The notes under the pieces were generated by a model that was given only the letters and a program-made list of their open reading frames with translations, searched no databases and was not told the origin of the DNA. A stretch of DNA of 64,000 nucleotides from Brugia malayi. Lineage: Eukaryota > Nematoda > Chromadorea > Rhabditida > Onchocercidae. The DNA lies in NCBI RefSeq assembly GCF_000002995.4, contig NW_025062287.1, positions 57,436 through 121,435 of the forward strand, given 5' to 3'. The position numbers and the translations under genes are program-made. Below are positions 49,851 to 64,000 of this stretch, piece by piece. The stretch's first letter is position 1. Each line of letters starts with the position of its first letter.

Positions 49851-51960
49851 CTGAGTTCATCCATCATGTATCCATGAATGTGAATACGTCTGAGTATCAT
49901 TACCATCATGTATCCATGAAATTGAAACGCTGATTATACGTCAGTTAATTGTTTATTTACGATTGTATGATTGTCTAAGTATCTATGAATCCATGGAATT
50001 GTGAAAAAAAAAACGCCTGAATCATACCATCATTGTATCCATGAATGTTGAAAACAGGTCGGAGTTTCAATACGTCAGTTAATTGTTATTTGAGCGATTG
50101 TATATGGTCTAATTTCATTTCCATGAATGTTATAACGGCTGATATCAATGTCTCCATTGAAAGTGATGAAAAACAGTTCTGAGTATCATACTCAGTTATT
50201 GTTTATTTACGTTGTATATCTATGTATCATGTATCCATGAAATTATGAAATAAAAACGGTCTGAGTATCAAAACGTTCAGTTAATGTGTTATTTACGATT
50301 TTTATTGTCTAAGCTATTGATATCCAGAAATTGTGAAAACAGTCTGAGTTTTCATAGCGTCAGTTATTGTTATTTCGATTGTATATTCTAATTTGCATGT
50401 ATCCTGAAATGTGATTAGCGGTCTGAGTTTCATATGTCATGAAATGTGAATAACCGTCTGAGCCATCATGTACCATGAAATGTGAAACGGTCTTGAGTAG
50501 TATCAGTATCCATGAAATGTGAAAACGGTCTGAGTTTATACTCAAGTTTAATTGTTTTTTTACGGTTGTATATGTCTAAGTTTCATGGCATCGAAGAAAT
50601 TGAAAAACGGCCTAGAGAATCATGAAATCATGTGTCAAGAAATGTGATAAACGGTCTGAGCATATAGTCAGTTATTGATTTTACGATTGTATCATGGCTC
50701 TGTATCATTGTAACATGAAATGTGTTAACGTCTGAGCATCATGTAAACATGAAAGGGTGATAAACAGTCTGAGTATCATACGTCAGTTAATTGTTATTAC
50801 GATGTTATAGAATATATGATATAAAATTGGGTAAAAAAACCATGAAAGGTGAATAACGTCTGAGTTCATGTATCATGAATCTGAAAAAAGGTCTGTTCTG
50901 ACGTATGAAACGTGCGTTAATTTGTTATTACGATTGTATATGTCTAAGTATATGTATAAACATGAATATTGAAAAAGCTAGTTAATCATACATCATGTAC
51001 CATGAAATGTGAATAACGGTCTGAGTCATAAATGAAATCGTAATAACGGTCAGAGTATCATGTATCCATGAAATTGAAAAAACGGTCTAGTATTATGTAT
51101 CCATGAATGTGAAAAACGGTCTGAGTATCATACCATTATGTTCCAGAAATGTGAATACGGTCCTGAGATTCATGAACCATGAATAAGTGAACTAACCGGT
51201 CAGGTATCATGTATTCCATCGAAATTGTGAAAAACAAAATCTGAGTATTATAGTATCCATGAAATGTAAACGACGTCTGATACATATACCATCGTATCCA
51301 TGAAATGTGAATAACGGTCTGAGTTATCATGTATCCACATGTATCCATGAAATGTGAAAACGGTCTGAGTATTATACGTACAGTTAATGTTTTACGATTG
51401 TAATATGTCTGAGTATCATGTATCATGAAAGGTGAAAAGGTGTGAGTTATCATGTATAATATAAATGTTGAAAAAGTGTCTGAAGTATCAACGTAGTTAA
51501 TGAAATACGGATTTATTGTCTAAGTATCATGTATCCATGAAATGTGAAAACGCCTGGGAATCATACCAACATATCCATGAAAGGTGAAAAACAGTCTGAG
51601 TTATCATACCGTCAGTTAATTGTTATTTTACGATTGTATATGTTAAATTATCATGTATCCATGAAATGTGATTAGCGTCTGAGTTTCATATGTCCATGGA
51701 AATGTGAATAACGGTCTGAGCATCATTAACCATGAAATGTGAATAACGGTCTGAGTATCATGTATCCATGAAATGTGAAGAACGGTCTGAGTATTATACG
51801 TCAGTTAATTGTTTTTTACGGTTCGTATATGTCTAAGTTTCAGCATCGAAGAAATGTGAAAAACGGCCCTGAGAATCATAAACATGTATCCATGAAATGT
51901 GATAAACGGTCTGATGAGCATTATACGTCAGTAATTGTTATTTACGATTGTATATGTCTA
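49851..51960 (+). repeat. Indel-rich satellite segment next to the polarity switch
   Basis: Monomers are recognisable but carry frequent single-base deletions and occasional insertions, for example near 50380-50520. That stretch follows the order of the clean block at 54088-54250 with many bases missing. The density of defects falls toward 52000, after which copies are clean. Confidence 0.85.
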
Positions 51961-54900
51961 TGTATCATGTAACCATGAAATGTGTATAACGTCTGAGCAT
52001 CATGTAACATGAAATGTGATAAACAGTCTGAGTATCATACGTCAGTTAATTGTTATTTACGATTGTATATGTCTATGTATCATGTAACCATGAAAGTGTA
52101 TAACGTCTGAGCATCATGTAACCATGAAATGTGATAAACAGTCTGAGTATCATACGTCAGTTAATTGTTATTTACGGTTGTATATGTCTAAGTATCTTGT
52201 ATCTATGAAATGTGAATAACAGTCTGAGTATCATACCGTCATGTATCCATGAAATGTGAATAACGGCCTGGGAATCACACCATCATGTATCCATGAAATG
52301 TGAAAAACGGTCTGAGCATCAAACGTCAGTTAATTGTTATTTACGATTGTATATGTCTAAGTATCATGCATCCATGAAATGTGAAAAACGGTCTGAGTAT
52401 CAAACGTCAGTTAATTGTTATTTACGATTGTATATGTCTAAGTATCATGCATCCATGAAATGTGAAAAACGGTCTGAGTATCAAACGTCAGTTAATTGTT
52501 ATTTACGATTTAATTTGTCTAAGTATCATGAATCCATGAAATGTGAAAAACGGTCTGAGTATCATACCATCATGTATCCATGAAATGTGAATAACGCTCT
52601 GAGTATCATGTATCCATGAAATGTGAATAACGGTGTGAGTTATTATGTATCCATGAAATGTGAAAAACAGTCTGAGTATCATACGTCAGTTAATTGTTAT
52701 TTACGATTGTATATGTCTATGTATCATGTATCCATGAAATTTGAAAAACGGTCTGAGTATCAAACGTCAGTTAATTGTTATTTACGATTTTATATGTCTA
52801 AGTATCATGTATCCATGAAATGTGAAAAACGGCCTGGGAATCATACCATCATGTATCCATGAAATGTGAGAAACGGTCTGAGCGTCATGTAACCATGAAA
52901 TGTGAAAAACAGTCTGAGTATCATACGTCAGTTAATTGTTATTTACGATTGTATATGTCTAAGTATCATGTATCCATGAAATGTGAAAAACGGCCCGGGA
53001 ATCATACCATCATGTATCCATGAAATGTGAAAAACGGTCTGAGTATCATGTAACCATGAAATGTGAATAACGGTCTGAGTATCATGTGTCCATGAAATGT
53101 GAATAACGGTCTCAGTATCATGTAACCATGAAATGTGAATAACGGTCTGAGTATCATGTATCCATGAAATGTGAAAAACGGTCTGAGTATTATGTATCCA
53201 TGAAATGTGAAAAACGGTCTGAGTATTATACGTCAGTTAATTGTTATTTACGATTGTATATGTCTATGTATCATGTAACCATGAAAGGTGAATAACGGTC
53301 TGAGTATCATGTAACCATGAAATGTGAATAACGGTCTGAGTATCATGTGTCCATGAAATGTGAATAACGGTCTCAGTATCATGTAACCATGAAATGTGAA
53401 TAACGGTCTGAGTATCATGTATCCATGAAATGTGAAAAACGGTCTGAGTATTATGTATCCATGAAATGTGAAAAACGGTCTGAGTATTATACGTCAGTTA
53501 ATTGTTATTTACGATTGTATATGTCTATGTATCATGTAACCATGAAAGGTGAATAACGGTCTGAGTATCATGTATCCATGAAATTTGAAAAACGGTCTGA
53601 CTATCAAACGTCAGTTAATTGTTATTTACGATTGTATATGTCTAAGTATCATGTATCCATGAAATTTGAAAAACGGTCTGAGTATCATACCATCATGTAT
53701 CCATGAAATGTGAATAACGGTCTGAGTATCATGTAACCATGAAATGTGAATAACGGTCAGAGTATCATGTATCCATGAAATGTGAAAAACGGTCTGAGTA
53801 TTATGTATCCATGAAATGTGAAAAACGGTCTGAGTATCATACCATCATGTATCCATGAAATGTGAATAACGGTCTGAGTATCATACCATCATGTATCCAT
53901 GAAATGTGATAAACGGTCTGAGCATTATACGTCAGTTAATTGTTATTTACGATTGTATATGTCTAAGTATCATGAATCCATGAAATGTGAAAAACGGCCT
54001 GGGAATCATACCATCATGTATCCATGAAATGTGAAAAACAGTCTGAGTTTCATACGTCAGTTAATTGTTATTTACGATTGTATATGTCTAATTTTCATGT
54101 ATCCATGAAATGTGATTAGCGGTCTGAGTTTCATATGTCCATGAAATGTGAATAACCGTCTGAGCATCATGTAACCATGAAATGTGAATAACGGTCTGAG
54201 TATCATGTATCCATGAAATGTGAAAAACGGTCTGAGTATTATACGTCAGTTAATTGTTTTTTACGGTTGTATATGTCTAAGTTTCATGCATCGAAGAAAT
54301 GTGAAAAACGGCCTGAGAATCATAAAATCATGTATCCATGAAATGTGATAAACGGTCTGAGCATTATACGTCAGTTAATTGTTATTTACGATTGTATATG
54401 TCTATGTATCATGTAATCATGAAAGGTGAATAACGGTCTGAGTATCATACGTCAGTTAATTGTTATTTACGGTTGTATATGTCTAAGTATCTTGTATCTA
54501 TGAAATGTGAATAACAGTCTGAGTATCATACCGTCATGTATCCATGAAATGTGAATAACGGCCTGGGAATCACACCATCATGTATCCATGAAATGTGAAA
54601 AACGGTCTGAGCATCAAACGTCAGTTAATTGTTATTTACGATTGTATATGTCTAAGTATCATGCATCCATGAAATGTGAAAAACGGTCTGAGTATCATAC
54701 CATCATGTATCCATGAAATTGAAAAACGGTCTGAGTATCATACCATCAGGTATCCATGAAATGTGAATAACGGTCTGAGTATCATACCATCATGTATCCA
54801 TGAAATGTGAAAAACGGGTCTGAGTATTATACGTCAGTTAATTGTTATTTACGATTGTATATGTCTATGTATCATGTATCCATGAAAGGTGAATAACGGT

Positions 54901-57900
54901 GTGAGTTATCATGTATCCATGAAATTTGAAAAACGGTCCTGAGTATCAAACGTCAGTTAATTGTTATTTACGATTTAATTTGTCTAAGTATCATGAATCC
55001 ATGAAATGTGAAAAACGGTCTGAGTATCATACCATCATGTATCCATGAAATGTGAATAACGCTCTGAGTATCATGTATCCATGAAATGTGAATAACGGTG
55101 TGAGTTATTATGTATCCATGAAATGTGAGTAACGGTCTGAGCTTCATGTAACCATGAAATGTGTATAACGGTCTGAGTATCATGTCTCCATGAAATGTGA
55201 AAAACAGTCTGAGTATCATACGTCAGTTAATTGTTATTTACGATTGTATATGTCTATGTATCATGTAACCATGAAAGGTGAATAACGGTCTGAGTATCAT
55301 GTATCCATGAAATTTGAAAAACGGTCTGACTATCAAACGTCAGTTAATTGTTATTTACGATTGTATATGTCTAAGTATCATGTATCCATGAAATTTGAAA
55401 AACGGTCTGAGTATCATACCATCATGTATCCATGAAATGTGAATAACGGTCTGAGTATCATGTAACCATGAAATGTGAATAACGGTCAGAGTATCATGTA
55501 TCCATGAAATGTGAAAAACGGTCTGAGTATTATGTATCCATGAAATGTGAAAAACGGTCTGAGTATCATACCATCATGTATCCATGAAATGTGAATAACG
55601 GTCTGAGTATCATGTAACCATGAAATGTGAATAACGGTCAGAGTATCATGTATCCATGAAATGTGAAAAACGGTCTGAGTATTATGTATCCATGAAATGT
55701 GAAAAACGGTCTGAGTATCATACCATCAGGTATCCATGAAATGTGAATAACGGTCTGAGTATCATACCATCATGTATCCATGAAATGTGAAAAACGGTCT
55801 GAGTATTATACGTCAGTTAATTGTTATTTACGATTGTATATGTCTATGTATCATGTATCCATGAAAGGTGAATAACGGTGTGAGTTATCATGTATCCATG
55901 AAATGTGAAAAACGGTCTGAGTATCAAACGTCAGTTAATTGTTATTTACGATTTTATATGTCTAAGTATCATGTATCCATGAAATGTGAAAAACGGCCTG
56001 GGAATCATACCATCATGTATCCATGAAAGGTGAAAAACAGTCTGAGTTTCATACGTCAGTTAATTGTTATTTACGATTGTATATGTCTAATTTTCATGTA
56101 TCCATGAAATGTGATTAGCGGTCTGAGTTTCATATGTCCATGAAATGTGAATAACGGTCTGAGCATCATGTAACCATGAAATGTGAATAACGGTCTGAGT
56201 ATCATGTATCCATGAAATGTGAAGAACGGTCTGAGTATTATACGTCAGTTAATTGTTTTTTACGGTTGTATATGTCTAAGTTTCATGCATCGAAGAAATG
56301 TGAAAAACGGCCTGAGAATCATAAAATCATGTATCCATGAAATGTGATAAACGGTCTGAGCATTATACGTCAGTTAATTGTTATTTACGATTGTATATGT
56401 CTATGTATCATGTAACCATGAAATGTGTATAACGGTCTGAGTATCATACGTCAGTTAATTGTTATTTACGGTTGTATATGTCTAAGTATCTTGTATCTAT
56501 GAAATGTGAATAACAGTCTGAGTATCATACCGTCATGTATCCATGAAATGTGAATAACGGCCTGGGAATCACACCATCATGTATCCATGAAATGTGAGAA
56601 ACGGTCTGAGCGTCATGTAACCATGAAATGTGAAAAACAGTCTGAGTATCATACGTCAGTTAATTGTTATTTACGATTGTATATGTCTAAGTATCATGTA
56701 TCCATGAAATGTGAAAAACGGCCTGGGAATCATACCATCATGTATCCATGAAATGTGAAAAACGGTCTGAGTATCATGTAACCATGAAATGTGAATAACG
56801 GTCTGAGTATCATGTGTCCATGAAATGTGAATAACGGTCTCAGTATCATGTAACCATGAAATGTGAATAACGGTCTGAGTATCATGTATCCATGAAATGT
56901 GAAAAACGGTCTGAGTATTATGTATCCATGAAATGTGAAAAACGGTCTGAGTATTATACGTCAGTTAATTGTTATTTACGATTGTATATGTCTATGTATC
57001 ATGTAACCATGAAAGGTGAATAACGGTCTGAGTATCATGTAACCATGAAATGTGAATAACGGTCTGAGTATCATGTGTCCATGAAATGTGAATAACGGTC
57101 TCAGTATCATGTAACCATGAAATGTGAATAACGGTCTGAGTATCATGTATCCATGAAATGTGAAAAACGGTCTGAGTATTATGTATCCATGAAATGTGAA
57201 AAACGGTCTGAGTATTATACGTCAGTTAATTGTTATTTACGATTGTATATGTCTATGTATCATGTAACCATGAAATGTGAATAACGGTCTGAGTATCATG
57301 TATCCATGAAATTTGAAAAACGGTCTGACTATCAAACGTCAGTTAATTGTTATTTACGATTGTATATGTCTAAGTATCATGTATCCATGAAATTTGAAAA
57401 ACGGTCTGAGTATCATACCATCATGTATCCATGAAATGTGAATAACGGTCTGAGTATCATGTAACCATGAAATGTGAATAACGGTCAGAGTATCATGTAT
57501 CCATGAAATGTGAAAAACGGTCTGAGTATTATGTATCCATGAAATGTGAAAAACGGTCTGAGTATCATACCATCATGTATCCATGAAATGTGAATAACGG
57601 TCTGAGTATCATACCATCATGTATCCATGAAATGTGATAAACGGTCTGAGCATTATACGTCAGTTAATTGTTATTTACGATTGTATATGTCTAAGTATCA
57701 TGAATCCATGAAATGTGAAAAACGGCCTGGGAATCATACCATCATGTATCCATGAAATGTGAAAAACAGTCTGAGTTTCATACGTCAGTTAATTGTTATT
57801 TACGATTGTATATGTCTAATTTTCATGTATCCATGAAATGTGATTAGCGGTCTGAGTTTCATATGTCCATGAAATGTGAATAACCGTCTGAGCATCATGT

Positions 57901-60900
57901 AACCATGAAATGTGAATAACGGTCTGAGTATCATGTATCCATGAAATGTGAAAAACGGTCTGAGTATTATACGTCAGTTAATTGTTTTTTACGGTTGTAT
58001 ATGTCTAAGTTTCATGCATCGAAGAAATGTGAAAAACGGCCTGAGAATCATAAAATCATGTATCCATGAAATGTGATAAACGGTCTGAGCATTATACGTC
58101 AGTTAATTGTTATTTACGATTGTATATGTCTATGTATCATGTAACCATGAAATGTGTATAACGGTCTGAGCATCATGTAACCATGAAATGTGATAAACAG
58201 TCTGAGTATCATACGTCAGTTAATTGTTATTTACGATTGTATATGTCTATGTATCATGTAATCATGAAAGGTGAATAACGGTCTGAGTATCATACGTCAG
58301 TTAATTGTTATTTACGGTTGTATATGTCTAAGTATCTTGTATCTATGAAATGTGAATAACAGTCTGAGTATCATACCGTCATGTATCCATGAAATGTGAA
58401 TAACGGCCTGGGAATCACACCATCATGTATCCATGAAATGTGAAAAACGGTCTGAGCATCAAACGTCAGTTAATTGTTATTTACGATTGTATATGTCTAA
58501 GTATCATGCATCCATGAAATGTGAAAAACGGTCTGAGTATCATACCATCATGTATCCATGAAATTTGAAAAACGGTCTGAGTATCATACCATCAGGTATC
58601 CATGAAATGTGAATAACGGTCTGAGTATCATACCATCATGTATCCATGAAATGTGAAAAACGGTCTGAGTATTATACGTCAGTTAATTGTTATTTACGAT
58701 TGTATATGTCTATGTATCATGTATCCATGAAAGGTGAATAACGGTGTGAGTTATCATGTATCCATGAAATTTGAAAAACGGTCTGAGTATCAAACGTCAG
58801 TTAATTGTTATTTACGATTTAATTTGTCTAAGTATCATGAATCCATGAAATGTGAAAAACGGTCTGAGTATCATACCATCATGTATCCATGAAATGTGAA
58901 TAACGCTCTGAGTATCATGTATCCATGAAATGTGAATAACGGTGTGAGTTATTATGTATCCATGAAATGTGAGTAACGGTCTGAGCTTCATGTAACCATG
59001 AAATGTGTATAACGGTCTGAGTATCATGTCTCCATGAAATGTGAAAAACAGTCTGAGTATCATACGTCAGTTAATTGTTATTTACGATTGTATATGTCTA
59101 TGTATCATGTAACCATGAAAGGTGAATAACGGTCTGAGTATCATGTATCCATGAAATTTGAAAAACGGTCTGACTATCAAACGTCAGTTAATTGTTATTT
59201 ACGATTGTATATGTCTAAGTATCATGTATCCATGAAATTTGAAAAACGGTCTGAGTATCATACCATCATGTATCCATGAAATGTGAATAACGGTCTGAGT
59301 ATCATGTAACCATGAAATGTGAATAACGGTCAGAGTATCATGTATCCATGAAATGTGAAAAACGGTCTGAGTATTATGTATCCATGAAATGTGAAAAACG
59401 GTCTGAGTATCATACCATCATGTATCCATGAAATGTGAATAACGGTCTGAGTATCATGTAACCATGAAATGTGAATAACGGTCAGAGTATCATGTATCCA
59501 TGAAATGTGAAAAACGGTCTGAGTATTATGTATCCATGAAATGTGAAAAACGGTCTGAGTATCATACCATCAGGTATCCATGAAATGTGAATAACGGTCT
59601 GAGTATCATACCATCATGTATCCATGAAATGTGAAAAACGGTCTGAGTATTATACGTCAGTTAATTGTTATTTACGATTGTATATGTCTATGTATCATGT
59701 ATCCATGAAAGGTGAATAACGGTGTGAGTTATCATGTATCCATGAAATGTGAAAAACGGTCTGAGTATCAAACGTCAGTTAATTGTTATTTACGATTTTA
59801 TATGTCTAAGTATCATGTATCCATGAAATGTGAAAAACGGCCTGGGAATCATACCATCATGTATCCATGAAAGGTGAAAAACAGTCTGAGTTTCATACGT
59901 CAGTTAATTGTTATTTACGATTGTATATGTCTAATTTTCATGTATCCATGAAATGTGATTAGCGGTCTGAGTTTCATATGTCCATGAAATGTGAATAACG
60001 GTCTGAGCATCATGTAACCATGAAATGTGAATAACGGTCTGAGTATCATGTATCCATGAAATGTGAAGAACGGTCTGAGTATTATACGTCAGTTAATTGT
60101 TTTTTACGGTTGTATATGTCTAAGTTTCATGCATCGAAGAAATGTGAAAAACGGCCTGAGAATCATAAAATCATGTATCCATGAAATGTGATAAACGGTC
60201 TGAGCATTATACGTCAGTTAATTGTTATTTACGATTGTATATGTCTATGTATCATGTAACCATGAAATGTGTATAACGGTCTGAGTATCATACGTCAGTT
60301 AATTGTTATTTACGGTTGTATATGTCTAAGTATCTTGTATCTATGAAATGTGAATAACAGTCTGAGTATCATACCGTCATGTATCCATGAAATGTGAATA
60401 ACGGCCTGGGAATCACACCATCATGTATCCATGAAATGTGAAAAACGGTCTGAGCATCAAACGTCAGTTAATTGTTATTTACGATTGTATATGTCTAAGT
60501 ATCATGCATCCATGAAATGTGAAAAACGGTCTGAGTATCAAACGTCAGTTAATTGTTATTTACGATTGTATATGTCTAAGTATCATGCATCCATGAAATG
60601 TGAAAAACGGTCTGAGTATCAAACGTCAGTTAATTGTTATTTACGATTTAATTTGTCTAAGTATCATGAATCCATGAAATGTGAAAAACGGTCTGAGTAT
60701 CATACCATCATGTATCCATGAAATGTGAATAACGCTCTGAGTATCATGTATCCATGAAATGTGAATAACGGTGTGAGTTATTATGTATCCATGAAATGTG
60801 AGTAACGGTCTGAGCTTCATGTAACCATGAAATGTGTATAACGGTCTGAGTATCATGTCTCCATGAAATGTGAAAAACAGTCTGAGTATCATACGTCAGT

Positions 60901-63900
60901 TAATTGTTATTTACGGTCGTATATGTCTATGTATCATGTATCCATGAAATGTGAAAAACGGCCTGGGAATCATACCATCATGTATCCATGAAATGTGAGA
61001 AACGGTCTGAGCGTCATGTAACCATGAAATGTGAAAAACAGTCTGAGTATCATACGTCAGTTAATTGTTATTTACGATTGTATATGTCTAAGTATCATGT
61101 ATCCATGAAATGTGAAAAACGGCCTGGGAATCATACCATCATGTATCCATGAAATGTGAAAAACGGTCTGAGTATCATGTAACCATGAAATGTGAATAAC
61201 GGTCTGAGTATCATGTGTCCATGAAATGTGAATAACGGTCTCAGTATCATGTAACCATGAAATGTGAATAACGGTCTGAGTATCATGTATCCATGAAATG
61301 TGAAAAACGGTCTGAGTATTATGTATCCATGAAATGTGAAAAACGGTCTGAGTATTATACGTCAGTTAATTGTTATTTACGATTGTATATGTCTATGTAT
61401 CATGTAACCATGAAAGGTGAATAACGGTCTGAGTATCATGTAACCATGAAATGTGAATAACGGTCTGAGTATCATGTGTCCATGAAATGTGAATAACGGT
61501 CTCAGTATCATGTAACCATGAAATGTGAATAACGGTCTGAGTATCATGTATCCATGAAATGTGAAAAACGGTCTGAGTATTATGTATCCATGAAATGTGA
61601 AAAACGGTCTGAGTATTATACGTCAGTTAATTGTTATTTACGATTGTATATGTCTATGTATCATGTAACCATGAAAGGTGAATAACGGTCTGAGTATCAT
61701 GTATCCATGAAATTTGAAAAACGGTCTGACTATCAAACGTCAGTTAATTGTTATTTACGATTGTATATGTCTAAGTATCATGTATCCATGAAATTTGAAA
61801 AACGGTCTGAGTATCATACCATCATGTATCCATGAAATGTGAATAACGGTCTGAGTATCATGTAACCATGAAATGTGAATAACGGTCAGAGTATCATGTA
61901 TCCATGAAATGTGAAAAACGGTCTGAGTATTATGTATCCATGAAATGTGAAAAACGGTCTGAGTATCATACCATCATGTATCCATGAAATGTGAATAACG
62001 GTCTGAGTATCATACCATCATGTATCCATGAAATGTGATAAACGGTCTGAGCATTATACGTCAGTTAATTGTTATTTACGATTGTATATGTCTAAGTATC
62101 ATGAATCCATGAAATGTGAAAAACGGCCTGGGAATCATACCATCATGTATCCATGAAATGTGAAAAACAGTCTGAGTTTCATACGTCAGTTAATTGTTAT
62201 TTACGATTGTATATGTCTAATTTTCATGTATCCATGAAATGTGTATAACGGTCTGAGTATCATGTCTCCATGAAATGTGAAAAACAGTCTGAGTATCATA
62301 CGTCAGTTAATTGTTATTTACGATTGTATATGTCTATGTATCATGTATCCATGAAATTTGAAAAACGGTCTGAGTATCAAACGTCAGTTAATTGTTATTT
62401 ACGATTTTATATGTCTAAGTATCATGTATCCATGAAATGTGAAAAACAGTCTGAGTTTCATACGTCAGTTAATTGTTATTTACGATTGTATATGTCTAAT
62501 TTTCATGTATCCATGAAATGTGATTAGCGGTCTGAGTTTCATATGTCCATGAAATGTGAATAACCGTCTGAGCATCATGTAACCATGAAATGTGAATAAC
62601 GGTCTGAGTATCATGTATCCATGAAATGTGAAAAACGGTCTGAGTATTATACGTCAGTTAATTGTTTTTTACGGTTGTATATGTCTAAGTTTCATGCATC
62701 GAAGAAATGTGAAAAACGGCCTGAGAATCATAAAATCATGTATCCATGAAATGTGATAAACGGTCTGAGCATTATACGTCAGTTAATTGTTATTTACGAT
62801 TGTATATGTCTATGTATCATGTAACCATGAAATGTGTATAACGGTCTGAGCATCATGTAACCATGAAATGTGATAAACAGTCTGAGTATCATACGTCAGT
62901 TAATTGTTATTTACGATTGTATATGTCTATGTATCATGTAATCATGAAAGGTGAATAACGGTCTGAGTATCATACGTCAGTTAATTGTTATTTACGGTTG
63001 TATATGTCTAAGTATCTTGTATCTATGAAATGTGAATAACAGTCTGAGTATCATACCGTCATGTATCCATGAAATGTGAATAACGGCCTGGGAATCACAC
63101 CATCATGTATCCATGAAATGTGAAAAACGGTCTGAGCATCAAACGTCAGTTAATTGTTATTTACGATTGTATATGTCTAAGTATCATGCATCCATGAAAT
63201 GTGAAAAACGGTCTGAGTATCATACCATCATGTATCCATGAAATTTGAAAAACGGTCTGAGTATCATACCATCAGGTATCCATGAAATGTGAATAACGGT
63301 CTGAGTATCATACCATCATGTATCCATGAAATGTGAAAAACGGTCTGAGTATTATACGTCAGTTAATTGTTATTTACGATTGTATATGTCTATGTATCAT
63401 GTATCCATGAAAGGTGAATAACGGTGTGAGTTATCATGTATCCATGAAATTTGAAAAACGGTCTGAGTATCAAACGTCAGTTAATTGTTATTTACGATTT
63501 AATTTGTCTAAGTATCATGAATCCATGAAATGTGAAAAACGGTCTGAGTATCATACCATCATGTATCCATGAAATGTGAATAACGCTCTGAGTATCATGT
63601 ATCCATGAAATGTGAATAACGGTGTGAGTTATTATGTATCCATGAAATGTGAGTAACGGTCTGAGCTTCATGTAACCATGAAATGTGTATAACGGTCTGA
63701 GTATCATGTCTCCATGAAATGTGAAAAACAGTCTGAGTATCATACGTCAGTTTAATTGTTATTTACGATTGTATATGTCTATGTATCATGTATCCATGAA
63801 ATTTGAAAAACGGTCTGAGTATCAAACGTCAGTTAATTGTTATTTACGATTTTATATGTCTAAGTATCATGTATCCATGAAATGTGAAAAACGGCCTGGG

Positions 63901-64000
63901 AATCATTACCATCATGTATCCATGAAATGTGAGAAACGGTCTGAGCGTCATGTAACCATGAAATGTGAAAAACAGTCTGAGTATCATACGTCAGTTAATA

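Larger units (their letters stand above)
48626..64000. repeat. Large satellite array of 36-bp monomers with a longer companion unit
   Basis: The basic monomer, in the orientation used right of 49850, is TATCCATGAAATGTGAAAAA then CGGTCTGAGTATCATG (36 bases). Variants have GTAACC for GTATCC, GAATAAC for GAAAAAC, or an extra ACCATCAT. At irregular intervals a companion unit of about 45 bases replaces or extends it: ACGTCAGTTAATTGTTATTT then ACGATTGTATATGTCTAAGT. The array runs off the right end of the window. Kilobase-scale blocks repeat within it: text near 53101 recurs at 56829 and 61230 (3728 and 4401 bases apart), and about 57741-59070 recurs at 62421-63750 (4680 apart). Confidence 0.95.

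Noticed and set aside
48658..63743. Repeated open frames of 60-100 codons in the satellite
   Set aside because: The 36-base monomer is divisible by three, so any stop-free frame stays open and yields 12-residue repeats on either strand. There is no start context, intron or domain to support coding.
49000..64000. CRISPR-like alternation of constant and variable units
   Set aside because: The 'spacers' are the same few units repeated, the host is an animal, and no cas-like genes are present.

Overview
The window is nuclear DNA of an invertebrate animal, most likely a nematode and probably a spirurid or filarial worm. The DNA is strongly AT-rich with long A/T runs. Genes are small exons split by short GT-AG introns. 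The gene content is animal: BTB-BACK, kelch-like, importin alpha, sphingomyelin synthase, a multi-pass RING protein and a patched-related fragment. There is also a BEL/Pao retrotransposon of the kind common in these worms. The species assignment is inference.

Layout. 1-18810 is a rearranged cluster. One 6.7-kb block (12105-18810) holds a nine-exon BTB-BACK gene on + and a kelch-like gene fragment on -, head to head. The same block is present to the left, inverted and in two overlapping pieces: 1-3394 (kelch fragment plus the first two BTB exons) and about 4630-9204 (a complete but frameshifted BTB gene). Between those pieces lie an LTR-like sequence and a scrap of the last BTB exon. Between the inverted arms is a 5'-truncated importin alpha gene (9795-11961). 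18811-26831 is a BEL/Pao element read on -, with a 2004-residue pol open frame ending in an envelope-like module and a damaged gag. 26832-30550 holds gene debris, a partial LTR and a solo LTR with a perfect 5-bp target-site duplication. 30550-34700 is mostly non-coding. 34707-39660 is a complete six-exon sphingomyelin synthase family gene. 42077-42893 is a multi-pass RING protein gene, and its RING exon is duplicated in inverted orientation at 44779-45001. 45984-47407 is a damaged patched-related fragment. 48240-48540 is a scrap of BEL pol. From 48626 to the end there is one large satellite built from 36-bp monomers and a longer companion unit. Its polarity flips near 49850, followed by about 2 kb of indel-rich copies.

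The genes do not form a pathway; the themes are duplication, inversion and retroelement activity. The strongest coding models are the sphingomyelin synthase, the right-hand BTB-BACK gene and the BEL pol. Several single-base differences between copies, and the noisy stretch in the satellite, could be assembly consensus errors rather than biology, and each is flagged where it matters.
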